Origin: Marilutibacter spongiae
GTDB taxonomy: Bacteria; Pseudomonadota; Gammaproteobacteria; Xanthomonadales; Xanthomonadaceae
Length of the DNA: 64,000 nt
Direction: 5' to 3'
Assembly (NCBI RefSeq): GCF_014145325.1
Contig: NZ_JACHTF010000006.1
Coordinates: 124,001-188,000 of the forward strand
Under the pieces are notes generated by a model. That model did no database searches, was not told the DNA's origin, and was given only the letters and a program-made list of their open reading frames with translations. Positions within the stretch are counted from its first letter, which is position 1. The number at the start of each line of letters is the position of its first letter. This document shows positions 1 through 9,542 of the stretch, piece after piece. Position numbers and translations under genes: made by a program.

Positions 1-2
1 CG

Positions 3-398
3 TTCCACCGCTTCATCGCCAACGATCCCTACCTGCAGGCGCACCGTGGCCAGATCGCCGGTCGCAACGAAGGCCGCCTGCCGTGGGTCAACCAGCTCGA
101 CCTGGGCCTGCAGCAGGAGTTGCCGGGCTTCTTCGCCGACCACAAGTCGACGATCCGCCTGGACATCTACAACGTCCTGAACCTGCTCAACAAGGACTGG
201 GGCGTCACGGACGAGATCGGTGGTTTCGATACGCGCTATCTGGCCCGGCTTGGCGGCGTGAACGCCGACGGCACCTACGTCTACGACCTGGGCACGCCGG
301 ACAACCCGAGCTGGCAGGACCTGCGTCCCTACGAGGGCCGCGTCCCGCGCGTGGTCTCGCGTTGGGCGGCGCAGCTGACCCTGCGCTACGAGTTCTGA
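3..398 (+). CDS. TonB-dependent receptor, Oar-like, C-terminal part (5' truncated by window)
   Basis: The open frame enters from the window edge and ends at a TGA. The visible 131 residues alternate polar and hydrophobic residues like an outer-membrane barrel. They contain the typical late strand TIRLDIYNVLNLLNKDWG and end in LRYEF, a C-terminal Phe signal for the BAM machinery. The pattern matches the last strands of Oar-like TonB-dependent receptors, which import siderophores or other large ligands across the outer membrane. The ligand cannot be read from this fragment. A strong terminator follows. Confidence 0.8.
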   Translation, partial: FHRFIANDPYLQAHRGQIAGRNEGRLPWVNQLDLGLQQELPGFFADHKSTIRLDIYNVLNLLNKDWGVTDEIGGFDTRYLARLGGVNADGTYVYDLGTPDNPSWQDLRPYEGRVPRVVSRWAAQLTLRYEF

Positions 399-418
399 TC
401 CCAGCGCTGTGCGCATGG

Positions 419-450
419 AACGGCCGGGGATTCCCCGGCCGTTTTTTTTT
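419..450 (+). terminator. Rho-independent terminator after the TonB receptor
   Basis: A perfect GC-rich stem (AACGGCCGGGG / CCCCGGCCGTT) around a short loop is followed by an uninterrupted T run. It closes the receptor transcript ahead of ppnN. Confidence 0.9.
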
Positions 451-506
451 GCGCGGCCTGCGCTAGAGTCGTCGCAGACCAGACGACACGAAAACGAGAA
501 GAAGAA

Positions 507-1886
507 ATGAGCAAAGAAGTCCCCGCCAGCCTGCCCACCGTCAACGCGCGCATCCACCCCAGCGGTGCGCTCGACATCCTGTCCCGCGACGAGGTCGCCC
601 GCCTGCGCGACGCGTCGACCGGCATGCACGACCTGTTGCGCCGCTGCGCCCTGGCGGTGCTGACCACCGGCAGCGTGTCCGACGATCCGCGCGCCGCACA
701 GGCGCAGTACGCCGATTTCGACATCCAGGTGCACCAGCAGGACCGTGGCATGCGCATCGACCTGGCCAACGCGCCCGCGATGGCCTTCGTCGACGGCGAG
801 ATCATCCGCGGCGTGGCCGAACTGCTGTTCGCGGTCGTGCGCGACCTGGCCTTCACCGCGATCGAGCTGGGCGAGGCCTGCGGTCGCGACCTCAACACCA
901 GCGCCGGCATCACCGACGGCGTCTTCGACCTGCTTCGCAACGCGCGCATCCTGCAGCCCACCGATCCCCGCCTGGTGGTGTGCTGGGGCGGCCACTCGAT
1001 CTCGCGCGACGAGTACATCTACACCAAGCAGGTCGGCTACGAGCTGGGCCTGCGGGGCCTGGACATCTGCACGGGCTGCGGCCCCGGTGCCATGAAGGGC
1101 CCGATGAAGGGCGCCAACATCGCGCACGCCAAGCAACGGCGCGAGCACCCGCGCTACATCGGCGTGACCGAGCCGGGCATCATCGCCGCCGAATCGCCGA
1201 ATCCGATCGTCAACCACCTGGTGATCCTGCCCGACATCGAGAAGCGCCTGGAGGCCTTCGTCCGCATCGGCCACGGCATCATCGTGTTCCCGGGCGGCGT
1301 CGGCACGGCGGAGGAGATCCTCTACCTGCTGGGCATCCTGCTGCGCGAAGAAAATGCCGGGCTGCAGTTCCCGCTGATCTTTACCGGCCCCACGGCGTCG
1401 GCGGCGTACTTCGAACAGATCGACCGCTTCCTGCGGCTGACGCTGGGCGAGGCCGCGACGTCGCGCTACGAGATCATCATCGCCGACCCGGCCGCGGTGG
1501 CGCGGCGCATGACCGCGGGCATCCGCAAGGTCCGGGAGCAGCGCATCGCGCAGAAGGATTCGTTCTTCTTCAACTGGTCGATCGACATCCCGCTCGAGTT
1601 CCAGCAGCCGTTCCGGCCCACCCACGAGGCGATGGCGGCGCTGGACCTGCACAAGGGCCGCAAGCCGCACGAGTTGGCGGCCGACCTGCGGCGTGCGTTC
1701 TCGGGCATCGTCGCCGGCAACGTCAAGGAAGACGGCATGCGGCGGATCGATGCGCACGGACCGTTCGAGATCCACGGCGACCCGGAGATGATGCAGTCGC
1801 TCGACGCGTTGCTGCGCGCATTCGTCGAGCAGCGGCGCATGAAGATCGACGGCGACTACGACCCCTGCTATCGCGTCGTCGCCTGA
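507..1886 (+). CDS. ppnN: Nucleotide 5'-monophosphate nucleosidase PpnN (YgdH family)
   Basis: 459 residues, close to the 454 of E. coli PpnN. The family cleaves purine and pyrimidine nucleoside monophosphates to base and ribose 5-phosphate in the cytosol and is stimulated by (p)ppGpp. An N-terminal domain (about 1-130) is followed by a LOG-type Rossmann core with TGCGPGAMKGP (about 190-200) and the signature FPGGVGTAEE (about 262-271), then a C-terminal domain. The start ATG has an AGAAGAAG purine stretch just upstream. It appears to be a single-gene unit that converges on the histidine kinase downstream. Confidence 0.93.
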   Translation: MSKEVPASLPTVNARIHPSGALDILSRDEVARLRDASTGMHDLLRRCALAVLTTGSVSDDPRAAQAQYADFDIQVHQQDRGMRIDLANAPAMAFVDGEIIRGVAELLFAVVRDLAFTAIELGEACGRDLNTSAGITDGVFDLLRNARILQPTDPRLVVCWGGHSISRDEYIYTKQVGYELGLRGLDICTGCGPGAMKGPMKGANIAHAKQRREHPRYIGVTEPGIIAAESPNPIVNHLVILPDIEKRLEAFVRIGHGIIVFPGGVGTAEEILYLLGILLREENAGLQFPLIFTGPTASAAYFEQIDRFLRLTLGEAATSRYEIIIADPAAVARRMTAGIRKVREQRIAQKDSFFFNWSIDIPLEFQQPFRPTHEAMAALDLHKGRKPHELAADLRRAFSGIVAGNVKEDGMRRIDAHGPFEIHGDPEMMQSLDALLRAFVEQRRMKIDGDYDPCYRVVA

Positions 1887-1898
1887 GCCCCCTCGTGC

Positions 1899-1930
1899 AG
1901 CGCCCATCGCCCCTGGGCGGGGCGCTTCAG
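1899..1930. terminator. Possible bidirectional hairpin between convergent genes
   Basis: AGCGCCC (1899-1905) pairs with GGGCGCT (1920-1926), with further CCC/GGG pairing inside. It lies between the ppnN stop and the histidine-kinase stop and overlaps the latter's last codons region. No good T run is seen on either strand, so termination function is only inferred. Confidence 0.4.
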
Positions 1931-3012
1931 TGGCCGTTGACGGGCAGGCGGACGGTGGCGACGTAGAGGTCGCCTTCCCGTGAGGTGGTGACGCTGCCCT
2001 TGCCGCGGGTGAGCGCCTCCACGCGCTCCTGCGCGGCGTTCAGCCCGACGTTGTGCCCCGGTCGCGCGTCGCGGCCGCTGCCGGGCACGGGATTGCTGAT
2101 GCGTACGATCACGCGCGCGTCCGACGTGGTGACCGCGACCTCGATCGTGCCGCCCTTCGGCAGGCGCTCGATGCCGTGGCGGATCGCGTTCTCGACCAGG
2201 GGCTGGATGGTCAGTGCCGGTACGGTCACGTCGGGTAGCGAGCGGGGCAGTTTCCATGCCACCTGCAGGCGCTCGCGGAAGCGCAGGCCCTCGATCTCCA
2301 GGTAGCGGCGAGCCAGGTCCAGTTCGTCCTGCAGCGGGATCTCGTGGGGGCCGGCGAGGGCGGCGCGGAACAGGTCGGACAGGTCCAGCAGCAGTTGCTC
2401 CACCGCCTCCGGGCGCTGGTGCACCAGTGCCGCGCCGGTGTTGAGGGTGTTGAACAGGAAGTGCGGCCGGATGCGCGCCTGCAGTGCCTCGAGCTCGGCC
2501 TGCTTGGTGCGGATCGCGAGCTGGCGGGCCTGCCAGTGGTTCTGGAACGTCGCCAGGCCGAGCAGGGCCACCGCCAACACGATGCCGGTGAAGCGCAGGG
2601 CGAGCCCGTCCCAGCCGTCCTCGGCCAGCGGCCAGTCCGGTCCGAGCGTGAAGCGCGCGACCGCGAGCACCAGCCACGTGTTGACCAGCAGCAGGCCCAT
2701 CGCCGTCCAGGCCAGTTGCTGGGGAGGACGTAGCGAAAGCCGCCCGCGGAACAGGTACAGGGTGAGCAGCGTCAGCAGCGATATCCACTGGATCAGCAGC
2801 GACGCCAGTCCAAAGTAGACCCAGCGGTTCCCGCTGGCGCCGGGGGCAAGCGCGAGCACGCTGGCGAGGCATTCGCCGACCAGCAGGACCGAAATCAGCA
2901 CCGGCGGCTGCCACAGCGCGTCGAGGGGCTGCAGCGAGGGTGGCGGGCGTGTCGGCATGTCGGCTTTCAAGGGCGCATCCAGGTCGTCGGGTGACGGGGC
3001 GTCGCGTGCCAC
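1927..3012 (-). CDS. LytS/AlgZ(FimS)-type sensor histidine kinase
   Basis: 361 residues. Four hydrophobic membrane segments (about 38-60, 70-90, 100-117 and 135-152) are followed by a His-kinase core. IRPHFLFNTLN carries the phosphoacceptor His and PLVENAIRHG is the N-box, both typical of the LytS/AlgZ family (His_kinase + HATPase_c). In Pseudomonas AlgZ/FimS works with the LytTR regulator AlgR, which activates the fimU-pilVWXY1Y2E operon. Here the kinase is divergent from exactly such an operon, so the same role is inferred. No regulator gene is present on either side in this window, so the cognate AlgR-like partner must lie elsewhere. An alternative start is Met19. Confidence 0.85.
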   Translation of the reverse strand: MARDAPSPDDLDAPLKADMPTRPPPSLQPLDALWQPPVLISVLLVGECLASVLALAPGASGNRWVYFGLASLLIQWISLLTLLTLYLFRGRLSLRPPQQLAWTAMGLLLVNTWLVLAVARFTLGPDWPLAEDGWDGLALRFTGIVLAVALLGLATFQNHWQARQLAIRTKQAELEALQARIRPHFLFNTLNTGAALVHQRPEAVEQLLLDLSDLFRAALAGPHEIPLQDELDLARRYLEIEGLRFRERLQVAWKLPRSLPDVTVPALTIQPLVENAIRHGIERLPKGGTIEVAVTTSDARVIVRISNPVPGSGRDARPGHNVGLNAAQERVEALTRGKGSVTTSREGDLYVATVRLPVNGH

Positions 3013-3111
3013 CGCTGGAGCGGCCGTGAAGCCCGTCCGTCGGTGCCGGGTGGCGTTGCCGCCTGCGTCCCTTTACGTTACCCGAACGGAACCGTGCCAG
3101 GGGATAGCCAC

Positions 3112-3696
3112 GTGCCAGCAATACCCGTCAGGTCACCCAGCGCCGCTTCGCGGTCGGGGGGCTTCACCGTCATCGAACTGATGGTCGCCATCGCCGTCCT
3201 GGCGATCCTGGTGGCCATCGCCACGCCCAGCTTCGTGGGCGTGATCAACAGCAATCGCCTGGCGAGCCACGTCAACGAATTCGTCGGCGCGGTGCAGACC
3301 GCCCGGATCGAGGCCGTGCGCCAGAACCGCCGGGTGGCGGTCTGCCGCAGCGCCGACAACGCGACCTGTTCGGCCGGCGCGGCCTGGACGGGCTGGATCA
3401 CCATCGCCGACACCAACGGCAACGGCGCCTTCGGCGCGGGCGACACCGTCCTGCGCACCGGCAGCGCGAAGGCGCCCGTGCAGGTCAGCGTCGGGGCCAC
3501 CATCACCAACAACAACAATGCGATCGTGTTCCGTCCGGACGGCCTGGCCTACGACACCAACGGCGCCCTCCTGGTGGGCGCGGTGACGGTCTGCATGCCC
3601 ACCGACAAGCCCCGGATGAACCAGCGCGTCGTCAACATCGCCACCGGCAGTCGTGTGTCGACCACCCAGGCCAACGGTGCGGGAGCCTGTCCATGA
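3112..3696 (+). CDS. fimT: Minor pilin FimT/FimU, GspH family
   Basis: A type IV pilus minor pseudopilin of 194 residues. The prepilin peptidase site GGFTVIELM precedes one hydrophobic helix, followed by a GspH/FimT domain with Cys pairs (VCRS...CSAG, VCMP...GACP). The GTG at 3112 is chosen because AGGGGA lies 7-8 bases upstream; a longer frame to 3043 lacks a ribosome site and adds an unlikely leader. It is the first gene of the fimT-pilV-pilW-pilX-pilY1-pilE operon. These minor pilins form the initiation complex at the pilus tip with PilY1. Confidence 0.9.
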   Translation: MPAIPVRSPSAASRSGGFTVIELMVAIAVLAILVAIATPSFVGVINSNRLASHVNEFVGAVQTARIEAVRQNRRVAVCRSADNATCSAGAAWTGWITIADTNGNGAFGAGDTVLRTGSAKAPVQVSVGATITNNNNAIVFRPDGLAYDTNGALLVGAVTVCMPTDKPRMNQRVVNIATGSRVSTTQANGAGACP

Positions 3697-4169
3697 ACAT
3701 GCGTGGGATCCATTCGGGCAGGGCGCCCGCCGCCCGCCGTCGTGCCCGGGGTGCCGGCCTGATCGAAGTGCTGGTGGCCGTCCTGGTGATGGCGATCGGC
3801 CTGCTCGGCATTGCCGCCATGCAGGCGACCGCGTTGCGCAACAGCCAGAGCTCGACCGAGCAGAGCATGGCCGTCGTCTACAGCTATTCGATCATCGACG
3901 CGATGCGCGCCAACCGCGACGCCGCGCTCGCCAATGCCTACAACATCGGCATGACCTGCGCGCCGCCCGCCGTCGGCACCCTGGCGCAGACCGACCTCAA
4001 TGCCTGGCTCACCTCGATGCAGCAGGCGCAGTCGCTCGGGCCGGCGGCCTGCGGGCAGATCCAGCGCAATGGCGACATGTTCATCGTGACGGTGCGCTGG
4101 GACGACCGCCGCGCCACCGGCGCTGCCGCCGCCGACAATAAATCCATCGAAACACGGACCCGGCTATGA
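3693..4169 (+). CDS. pilV: Type IV pilus minor pilin PilV
   Basis: 158 residues with the prepilin cleavage region RGAGLIEVLVAVLVMAIGLLG. The start overlaps the fimT stop as ATGA, so translation is probably coupled. PilV is one of the tip minor pilins needed to prime pilus assembly. The body contains the family stretch GIAAMQATALRNSQSS. Confidence 0.92.
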   Translation: MNMRGIHSGRAPAARRRARGAGLIEVLVAVLVMAIGLLGIAAMQATALRNSQSSTEQSMAVVYSYSIIDAMRANRDAALANAYNIGMTCAPPAVGTLAQTDLNAWLTSMQQAQSLGPAACGQIQRNGDMFIVTVRWDDRRATGAAAADNKSIETRTRL

Positions 4170-5173
4170 CCTCCAGGCGCAATCACTCCCGTCGGGCCCG
4201 CGACATCGCCGGCTTCGGCCTGATCGAGCTCATGGTCGCGCTGGTGCTGGGCCTGCTCATCACCGGTGCGGCGATCAGCGTGTTCCTGTCCAACCGGCAG
4301 ACCTATCGCACCACCGAGAATCTCGGTCGCGTGCAGGAAAGCGCGCGCGTCGCCTTCGAGCTGATGTCGCGCGACGTGCGCGAGGCGGGCGGCTTCCCCT
4401 GTGCGCGCAACCTGCCGGTCGGCAATGTCCTCGAGAACCAGGCGGCCAACTGGTATACCCAGTGGAGCGGGGGCATCGAAGGCGTCGACGGCGCTTTCGC
4501 CAATGGCAACCCCGCCAACCGCGTCGCCAATACCGATGCGGTCGAGCTGAAGTCGGGTGCGACCGGAGGCGTCACCGTCACCAGCCATAACGCGACCTCC
4601 GCACAGTTCAAGGTCAATACCGTCAACCATGACCTGCACGACGGCGACATCGTCATGGTGTGCGACTACCGCCAGGGCTCGATCGTCCAGGTCACCAACG
4701 CACAGCCGGGCACCAACGAGACCGTCGTGCACAACCCCGGCGGCGGCGTGGCCGTGCCGGGCAACTGCACCAAGGGCCTCGGCGTGCCTGTCGACTGTTC
4801 CAATCCGCTCGGCACGGCGTATACCTATGGTGTCAACTCCATGGTCGCCAAGCTCCACGCTTCGCGCTGGTACATCGGCACCAACGGCAACAACAACCGT
4901 GCCCTCTACCGGCAGAGCCTGCGCACCGTCGGCGGCGCCGCCACGGCGGTGTCGGAAGAGGTGACCGAGGGCGTGCGCGACATGCAGATCACCTATCTCC
5001 TGCCTGGCAACGCCGCCTACGTGAATGCCGGTGCCGTGGGCGCCCGCTGGAACGAGGTACTCGCCGCGAGGATCGAGCTGACGCTCGAAAGCCCCGAGGC
5101 CGTGGGTACCGACGGCAACCCCCTGCAGCGCACGCTCGTACACACCGTCTCGCTCCGGAACCGCAGCTCATGA
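4166..5173 (+). CDS. pilW: Type IV pilus minor pilin PilW
   Basis: 335 residues, with cleavage region AGFGLIELMVALVLGLL and the family hallmark ARVAFELMSRDVREAGG at about 68-84. It overlaps pilV by ATGA. PilW is the large minor pilin that joins FimU, PilV, PilX and PilY1 in the priming complex. The C-terminal half is Asn/Gly rich, as is usual for exported pilus proteins. Confidence 0.93.
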   Translation: MTSRRNHSRRARDIAGFGLIELMVALVLGLLITGAAISVFLSNRQTYRTTENLGRVQESARVAFELMSRDVREAGGFPCARNLPVGNVLENQAANWYTQWSGGIEGVDGAFANGNPANRVANTDAVELKSGATGGVTVTSHNATSAQFKVNTVNHDLHDGDIVMVCDYRQGSIVQVTNAQPGTNETVVHNPGGGVAVPGNCTKGLGVPVDCSNPLGTAYTYGVNSMVAKLHASRWYIGTNGNNNRALYRQSLRTVGGAATAVSEEVTEGVRDMQITYLLPGNAAYVNAGAVGARWNEVLAARIELTLESPEAVGTDGNPLQRTLVHTVSLRNRSS

Positions 5174-5709
5174 AACGCGTCCACATGCCCACGTCCCCGC
5201 GCCACGCCCAGGAGGGTGCCGTCCTGATCGTGGTGCTGATCCTGTTGCTGGTGCTCACCCTGTTGGGCCTGGCCAGCCTGCGCGGCACGGTGATGGAGGA
5301 GCGCATGACCGCCAACCTGCGCGACCGCGGCCTGGGCTTCCAGGCGGCCGAAGCGGCACTGCGCGAAGCCGAAGCCCGGATCCTGGCCAACGGACATGCC
5401 GGTTTCCCCGCGGCGGGCGCGGGCGGCTGCAATGGACCGCTGTGCGACACCCCCGACGGCATCCAGGCCGATCGCTGGTGGAATGCCGCCGCCGCCTACT
5501 GGACGAATGCGAATGCCGGGGTAGGCAACATCGCGATCAGGCCGCAGTACTTCGTGGAATACATGGGCGAGGCGCCCAGCTGGCCCAAGTGCGACAGTGA
5601 AATCCCCGTGCACCCGCTTTGCCTGAAGCCCCGCTACCGTGTTTCGGCGCGCAGCAGCGCGGACGATCGCGCGACTGTGATCCTGCAATCCAACTTCGCC
5701 GGACCCTGA
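5170..5709 (+). CDS. pilX: Type IV pilus minor pilin PilX
   Basis: 179 residues starting at the ATG that overlaps the pilW stop (ATGA). N-terminal EGAVLIVVLILLLVLTLLG is the pilin helix. The conserved Glu-rich stretch QAAEAALREAEARI matches PilX. In place of the usual Gly before the cleavage site there is GA in a less canonical context, as in many PilX proteins. It acts with PilY1 at the pilus tip. Confidence 0.9.
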   Translation: MKRVHMPTSPRHAQEGAVLIVVLILLLVLTLLGLASLRGTVMEERMTANLRDRGLGFQAAEAALREAEARILANGHAGFPAAGAGGCNGPLCDTPDGIQADRWWNAAAAYWTNANAGVGNIAIRPQYFVEYMGEAPSWPKCDSEIPVHPLCLKPRYRVSARSSADDRATVILQSNFAGP

Positions 5710-8700
5710 TGGAGACCGACGTGAATATCCCCCGTATCCGCAAGAACGCCCCGCACCTGCTGCAGGCGGCCACCGTGGCCTTCCTGGCCACCCTGATGGG
5801 CCTGCCCGTACAGGCCGCGTTGACGGTACCTCCGGTGCCACCGCGCGCGGGCAACGGCGTGCCGCCGAACATCCTGTTCATCCTCGACGATTCCGGCTCG
5901 ATGTCGTTCGAGAGCATGGAGAGCGCCACCGTCCCGTCGGTGACCTCGCCCACGATCACGAACAACACCTACGTCTCCAACACCATCTACTACAACCCGG
6001 CGATCACCTACCGGCCGTGGATGATGTCCAACGGCACGCGGCGCACCGGTGGTACCAGCTACAACGCCGTCTATCCCAGTTTCAATTACGTCACCGGCAA
6101 CACGATCAACCTCGGCAACAGCAACGACTGCGAGTACGAGGACCGCAACGGCAGCAACACCCAGGTGTGCGGCGGCACGCAGACGTTCTACGTGCCCAAG
6201 AACCCCGCCAGCACCTCGGCGACCTACCTGTCGAGCGGCGCGAACTACTGGCGCTACCGGATCCTGGACAACAGCAACGGCGGCAATTCCGGCCGGGTGC
6301 AGCGCTGCGAGCGTGTCGGCAACAGCTGGACCAATTGTTCCTACAACACCCCGACCGGCCGCACCGAGGCCCAGGAACGCGACAACTACGCGACCTGGTT
6401 CTCCTACCATCGCACCCGCATCAAGGCCGCCAAGGCGGGCTCCAGCGAGGCGTTCCAGACGCTCGACGGGGACAAGTACCGCGTCGGCTTCACGACGATC
6501 TGGGGACCCAATGGCAGCGGTCCCGACAATCCGGAATTCCTGATCCCGGTGGGTACCGACAACGGCCTGTTCCGCGGCAGCAACCGGACGACCTGGTTCA
6601 GCTACCTGCACGGCGCGCGCGGCTACAACGGCACGCCCTTGTTGCCGGCCCTCGATCGCGCCGGCGGCTACTACTCCAATGCCTCCGACAACGGTCCCGG
6701 TGGCGGCCTGAAGAACAGCAACGGCCAGCAGTTCGCCTGCCGTCAGAACTTCGCCATCCTGACCACGGACGGTTTCTGGAACAACGGCTCGTCCGGCAAG
6801 GGCGATGCCGACAGCACGGCGGGCGCCACGATCACCGGCCCCAACAACGCCGACTACACCTATTCGCCCGTCAGGCCCTATGCCGACAACCGCGGCACCA
6901 CGCTGGCGGACGTCGCGATGTACTACTGGAAGACCGACCTGCGGAACGACCTGGACAACATCGTGCCGCTGTCGCCGGGCAACCCCGCCTTCTGGCAGCA
7001 CATGGTGACCTTCGGCATCTCGATCGGCCTGCAGGGTACCCTCGATCCGCAGACGGCCGTGACCGCGCCCGGCGCGAACAACGACCTCACCGACGGCGGT
7101 CTGTCCTGGCCCAATCCGCTCGACGCGGAAGACAACCATCGCATCGACGACCTGTTCCACGCAGCCGTCAACAGCCGCGGCAAGTTCGTGGCGGCGAGCG
7201 ACCCGGTTGCCTTCGCGCAGGGCCTGCAGGACGCGCTGGCGGCGATCGCCAACACGACCAGCTCCAGCTCGAGCGTCTCGGCCAACAGCTCCTCGCTCAG
7301 CAACGACACCACGCTGTTCCAGGCCAGCTACATCGGTGGCCAGTGGACCGGCGAACTCCGCGGTCTCGCGGTCAGCTCGACCGGCATCGACGAGACCACG
7401 CCGAAGTGGGAAGCGTCCAAGAAGCTGCCTGCGTTCGGCAGCCGGAAGGTCTTCACCTTCGAGCCCACGCTCAGCGCGGGCGCCACCTTCCCGACGGTGA
7501 CGCAGACAGTAGGCCTGAGCACGGCGGTGTCGCCGGCGCCGGCCAACGGCCTGGCCGTGGCGAACTACGTGAAGGGCGACACCTCGCAGGAAGTGCGCAA
7601 CGGCGGAAGCTTCCGCGATCGCGTCAGCGTGCTGGGCGACATCATCCACAGCTCGCCTTACTACCTCGAGGACAACGACACCGTCTTCATCGGCGCCAAC
7701 GATGGCATGCTGCATGCCTTCAACGCGACCACGGGCGTGGAGCGCTTCGCCTATGTGCCGCGCGGCGTGACGATGCCCAACTTGAAGACGCTGACCGACA
7801 CCGCCTACGTGCACAAATATTTCGTCGACGGTCCGGTGATCGTTTCGACCAAGACCCAGACCCCGAACAAGAACATCCTGATCGGTACGCTGGGCCGCGG
7901 CGGGCGCGGAATCTTCGCGCTCGACGTGACCAATGCCGCCAGCTTCGGTGCGACCGACGTCAAGTGGGACATGGACGCGATCCCGCAGATGGGCAGCGTG
8001 CTTGGCAAGCCCTTCATCGCACGCCTCAACAACGGCAAGACCGGCGTGGTGGTCGGTAACGGCATGAACAGTCCGGGCGACAAGGCCTACCTGATAGTGC
8101 TCGACATCACCGATGGTTCGGTCATCGCGACGATCCCCACCGACGATGTCGCCGGCAATGGCCTGTCCTCGCCGCAGGGCTGGGACGAGGACGGCGACGG
8201 CGACGTGGACTACGTCTATGCCGGCGACCTGCGCGGCAATGTCTGGAAATTCGACCTCAGCGAATCCAACACCGGCAAGTGGGAGTCCGCGAACAAGACC
8301 GGCAGCACCCCGGTGCCGATGTTCGTGGCGAAGGACGCCAGCGGCAACCGCCAACCGATCACCGGCGGCATCACCGTCGCGATCGACCCGGCCACCTTCA
8401 AACGCTGGATCTTCGTCGGTACCGGACGCTACATCACCGATACCGACCCGCGCGACAAGTCGGTGCAGACGATGTACGGCCTGATCGACGAGGGCGCCAC
8501 CATCAACTCGCGGGCCAACCTGCAGGAGCGGACGACGGTGGCGGTGTCCACCATCGACGGCCGCACGGTGCGTGGCTTCGAGGCCGCGAGCACCGCGCTG
8601 CCCCTGGACAAGAAGGGCTGGTTCATCGACTTCACGCCGCCTGCGCCGGGCACCGCGGAGGGTGAGCGGATGATCGGCGATCCGGCCGTCGTCGGTACCG

Positions 8701-9023
8701 TGCTCGCGTTCTCCACGATCATTCCCAGCGACGATCCGTGCACGCCGGGAGGCCGGGGCTTCATCAACGCGATCAATCCGTTCACCGGTGCCAGCGTCGC
8801 GCAGAACTTCTTCGACGTGGACGGCGACGGCAGCTACACCGACGACACCGTGGGCGGCATGCCGGTGGGATCGGTCGACACCGGCGTGGGCATGAACACC
8901 GACGGCGTCCTGCTCGACAAGATCCTCGGTGTCGGCGGCTCGAAGGGCAATACCGGTTCGGTCGGCGTCAACAATCCGGTCGCGCCGGGCCGAATCTCCT
9001 GGCGCGAAATCCTGAGGAACTGA
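5709..9023 (+). CDS. pilY1: Type IV pilus tip adhesin/assembly factor PilY1
   Basis: 1104 residues from the ATG overlapping the pilX stop (TGATG). An N-terminal signal-like segment precedes VQAALT. A von Willebrand A-like metal site FILDDSGSM lies near residue 60. The C-terminal half is a PQQ-type beta-propeller (about 640 onward) with a calcium-binding loop DEDGDGDVDYV near 830 and a second Asp-rich loop FFDVDGDGSYTDD near 1040. PilY1 caps the pilus, antagonises retraction in a calcium-dependent way and can act in adhesion and surface sensing. The minus strand is open across the whole gene; that is a codon-bias shadow. Confidence 0.94.
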   Translation: METDVNIPRIRKNAPHLLQAATVAFLATLMGLPVQAALTVPPVPPRAGNGVPPNILFILDDSGSMSFESMESATVPSVTSPTITNNTYVSNTIYYNPAITYRPWMMSNGTRRTGGTSYNAVYPSFNYVTGNTINLGNSNDCEYEDRNGSNTQVCGGTQTFYVPKNPASTSATYLSSGANYWRYRILDNSNGGNSGRVQRCERVGNSWTNCSYNTPTGRTEAQERDNYATWFSYHRTRIKAAKAGSSEAFQTLDGDKYRVGFTTIWGPNGSGPDNPEFLIPVGTDNGLFRGSNRTTWFSYLHGARGYNGTPLLPALDRAGGYYSNASDNGPGGGLKNSNGQQFACRQNFAILTTDGFWNNGSSGKGDADSTAGATITGPNNADYTYSPVRPYADNRGTTLADVAMYYWKTDLRNDLDNIVPLSPGNPAFWQHMVTFGISIGLQGTLDPQTAVTAPGANNDLTDGGLSWPNPLDAEDNHRIDDLFHAAVNSRGKFVAASDPVAFAQGLQDALAAIANTTSSSSSVSANSSSLSNDTTLFQASYIGGQWTGELRGLAVSSTGIDETTPKWEASKKLPAFGSRKVFTFEPTLSAGATFPTVTQTVGLSTAVSPAPANGLAVANYVKGDTSQEVRNGGSFRDRVSVLGDIIHSSPYYLEDNDTVFIGANDGMLHAFNATTGVERFAYVPRGVTMPNLKTLTDTAYVHKYFVDGPVIVSTKTQTPNKNILIGTLGRGGRGIFALDVTNAASFGATDVKWDMDAIPQMGSVLGKPFIARLNNGKTGVVVGNGMNSPGDKAYLIVLDITDGSVIATIPTDDVAGNGLSSPQGWDEDGDGDVDYVYAGDLRGNVWKFDLSESNTGKWESANKTGSTPVPMFVAKDASGNRQPITGGITVAIDPATFKRWIFVGTGRYITDTDPRDKSVQTMYGLIDEGATINSRANLQERTTVAVSTIDGRTVRGFEAASTALPLDKKGWFIDFTPPAPGTAEGERMIGDPAVVGTVLAFSTIIPSDDPCTPGGRGFINAINPFTGASVAQNFFDVDGDGSYTDDTVGGMPVGSVDTGVGMNTDGVLLDKILGVGGSKGNTGSVGVNNPVAPGRISWREILRN

Positions 9024-9505
9024 TGAGCATGCAGACAATGGGCACTTATGCGCGCCGGGGCACCCGGCGCTCCGGGAACACGGGATCGGCGGTGGGCGGT
9101 TTCACCTTGATCGAATTGATGGTCGTCGTGGCCGTCATCGCCATCCTCGCGGCCATCGCGATCAGCAGCTACGACTGGGCGGTGGTGAAGAGCCGGCGTG
9201 CGGCGGCCACCGGTTGCCTGACCGAGCGCGCCCAGTTCATGGAGCGCTTCTACACGACCAACATGTCCTACGTGGACGCGGCGGGCAACCCACCCGCGCT
9301 CGCGCCCTGCGAGGCCGACGTCGCCAATTTCTACAACGTCGGTTTTTCGGCCGCTCCCGCCCCCTCGGCGCGGGCGTACTCGCTGCAGGCGGTGCCCCAG
9401 GGCAAGCAGGCCTCCAAGGACACCAAGTGCGGCACCCTGACGATCAATTCGCAGGGCCTGAAGGGCGAGTCGGGTACGGCGGCTTCAGCCGACGACTGCT
9501 GGTAA
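9023..9505 (+). CDS. pilE: Type IV pilin PilE-like minor pilin
   Basis: 160 residues. The start overlaps the pilY1 stop (TGATG). Prepilin site GGFTLIELMVVVAVIAIL is followed by a pilin body of the PilE/ComP type with CEAD...KCGTLTI and a C-terminal Cys (DDCW) that could close the D-loop. It is the last gene of the operon, immediately before a terminator. Confidence 0.9.
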   Translation: MSMQTMGTYARRGTRRSGNTGSAVGGFTLIELMVVVAVIAILAAIAISSYDWAVVKSRRAAATGCLTERAQFMERFYTTNMSYVDAAGNPPALAPCEADVANFYNVGFSAAPAPSARAYSLQAVPQGKQASKDTKCGTLTINSQGLKGESGTAASADDCW

Positions 9506-9542
9506 ACCGCCTCAAGAGCCCCGTGCCTGGGGCTCACACGAC

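Noticed and set aside
5634-9038. 1134-residue open frame on the minus strand opposite pilY1
   Set aside because: Composition (Arg, Gly, Val, Ala, Asp, His runs) is that of antisense of a GC-rich gene; no domain, and pilY1 on the plus strand is certain.
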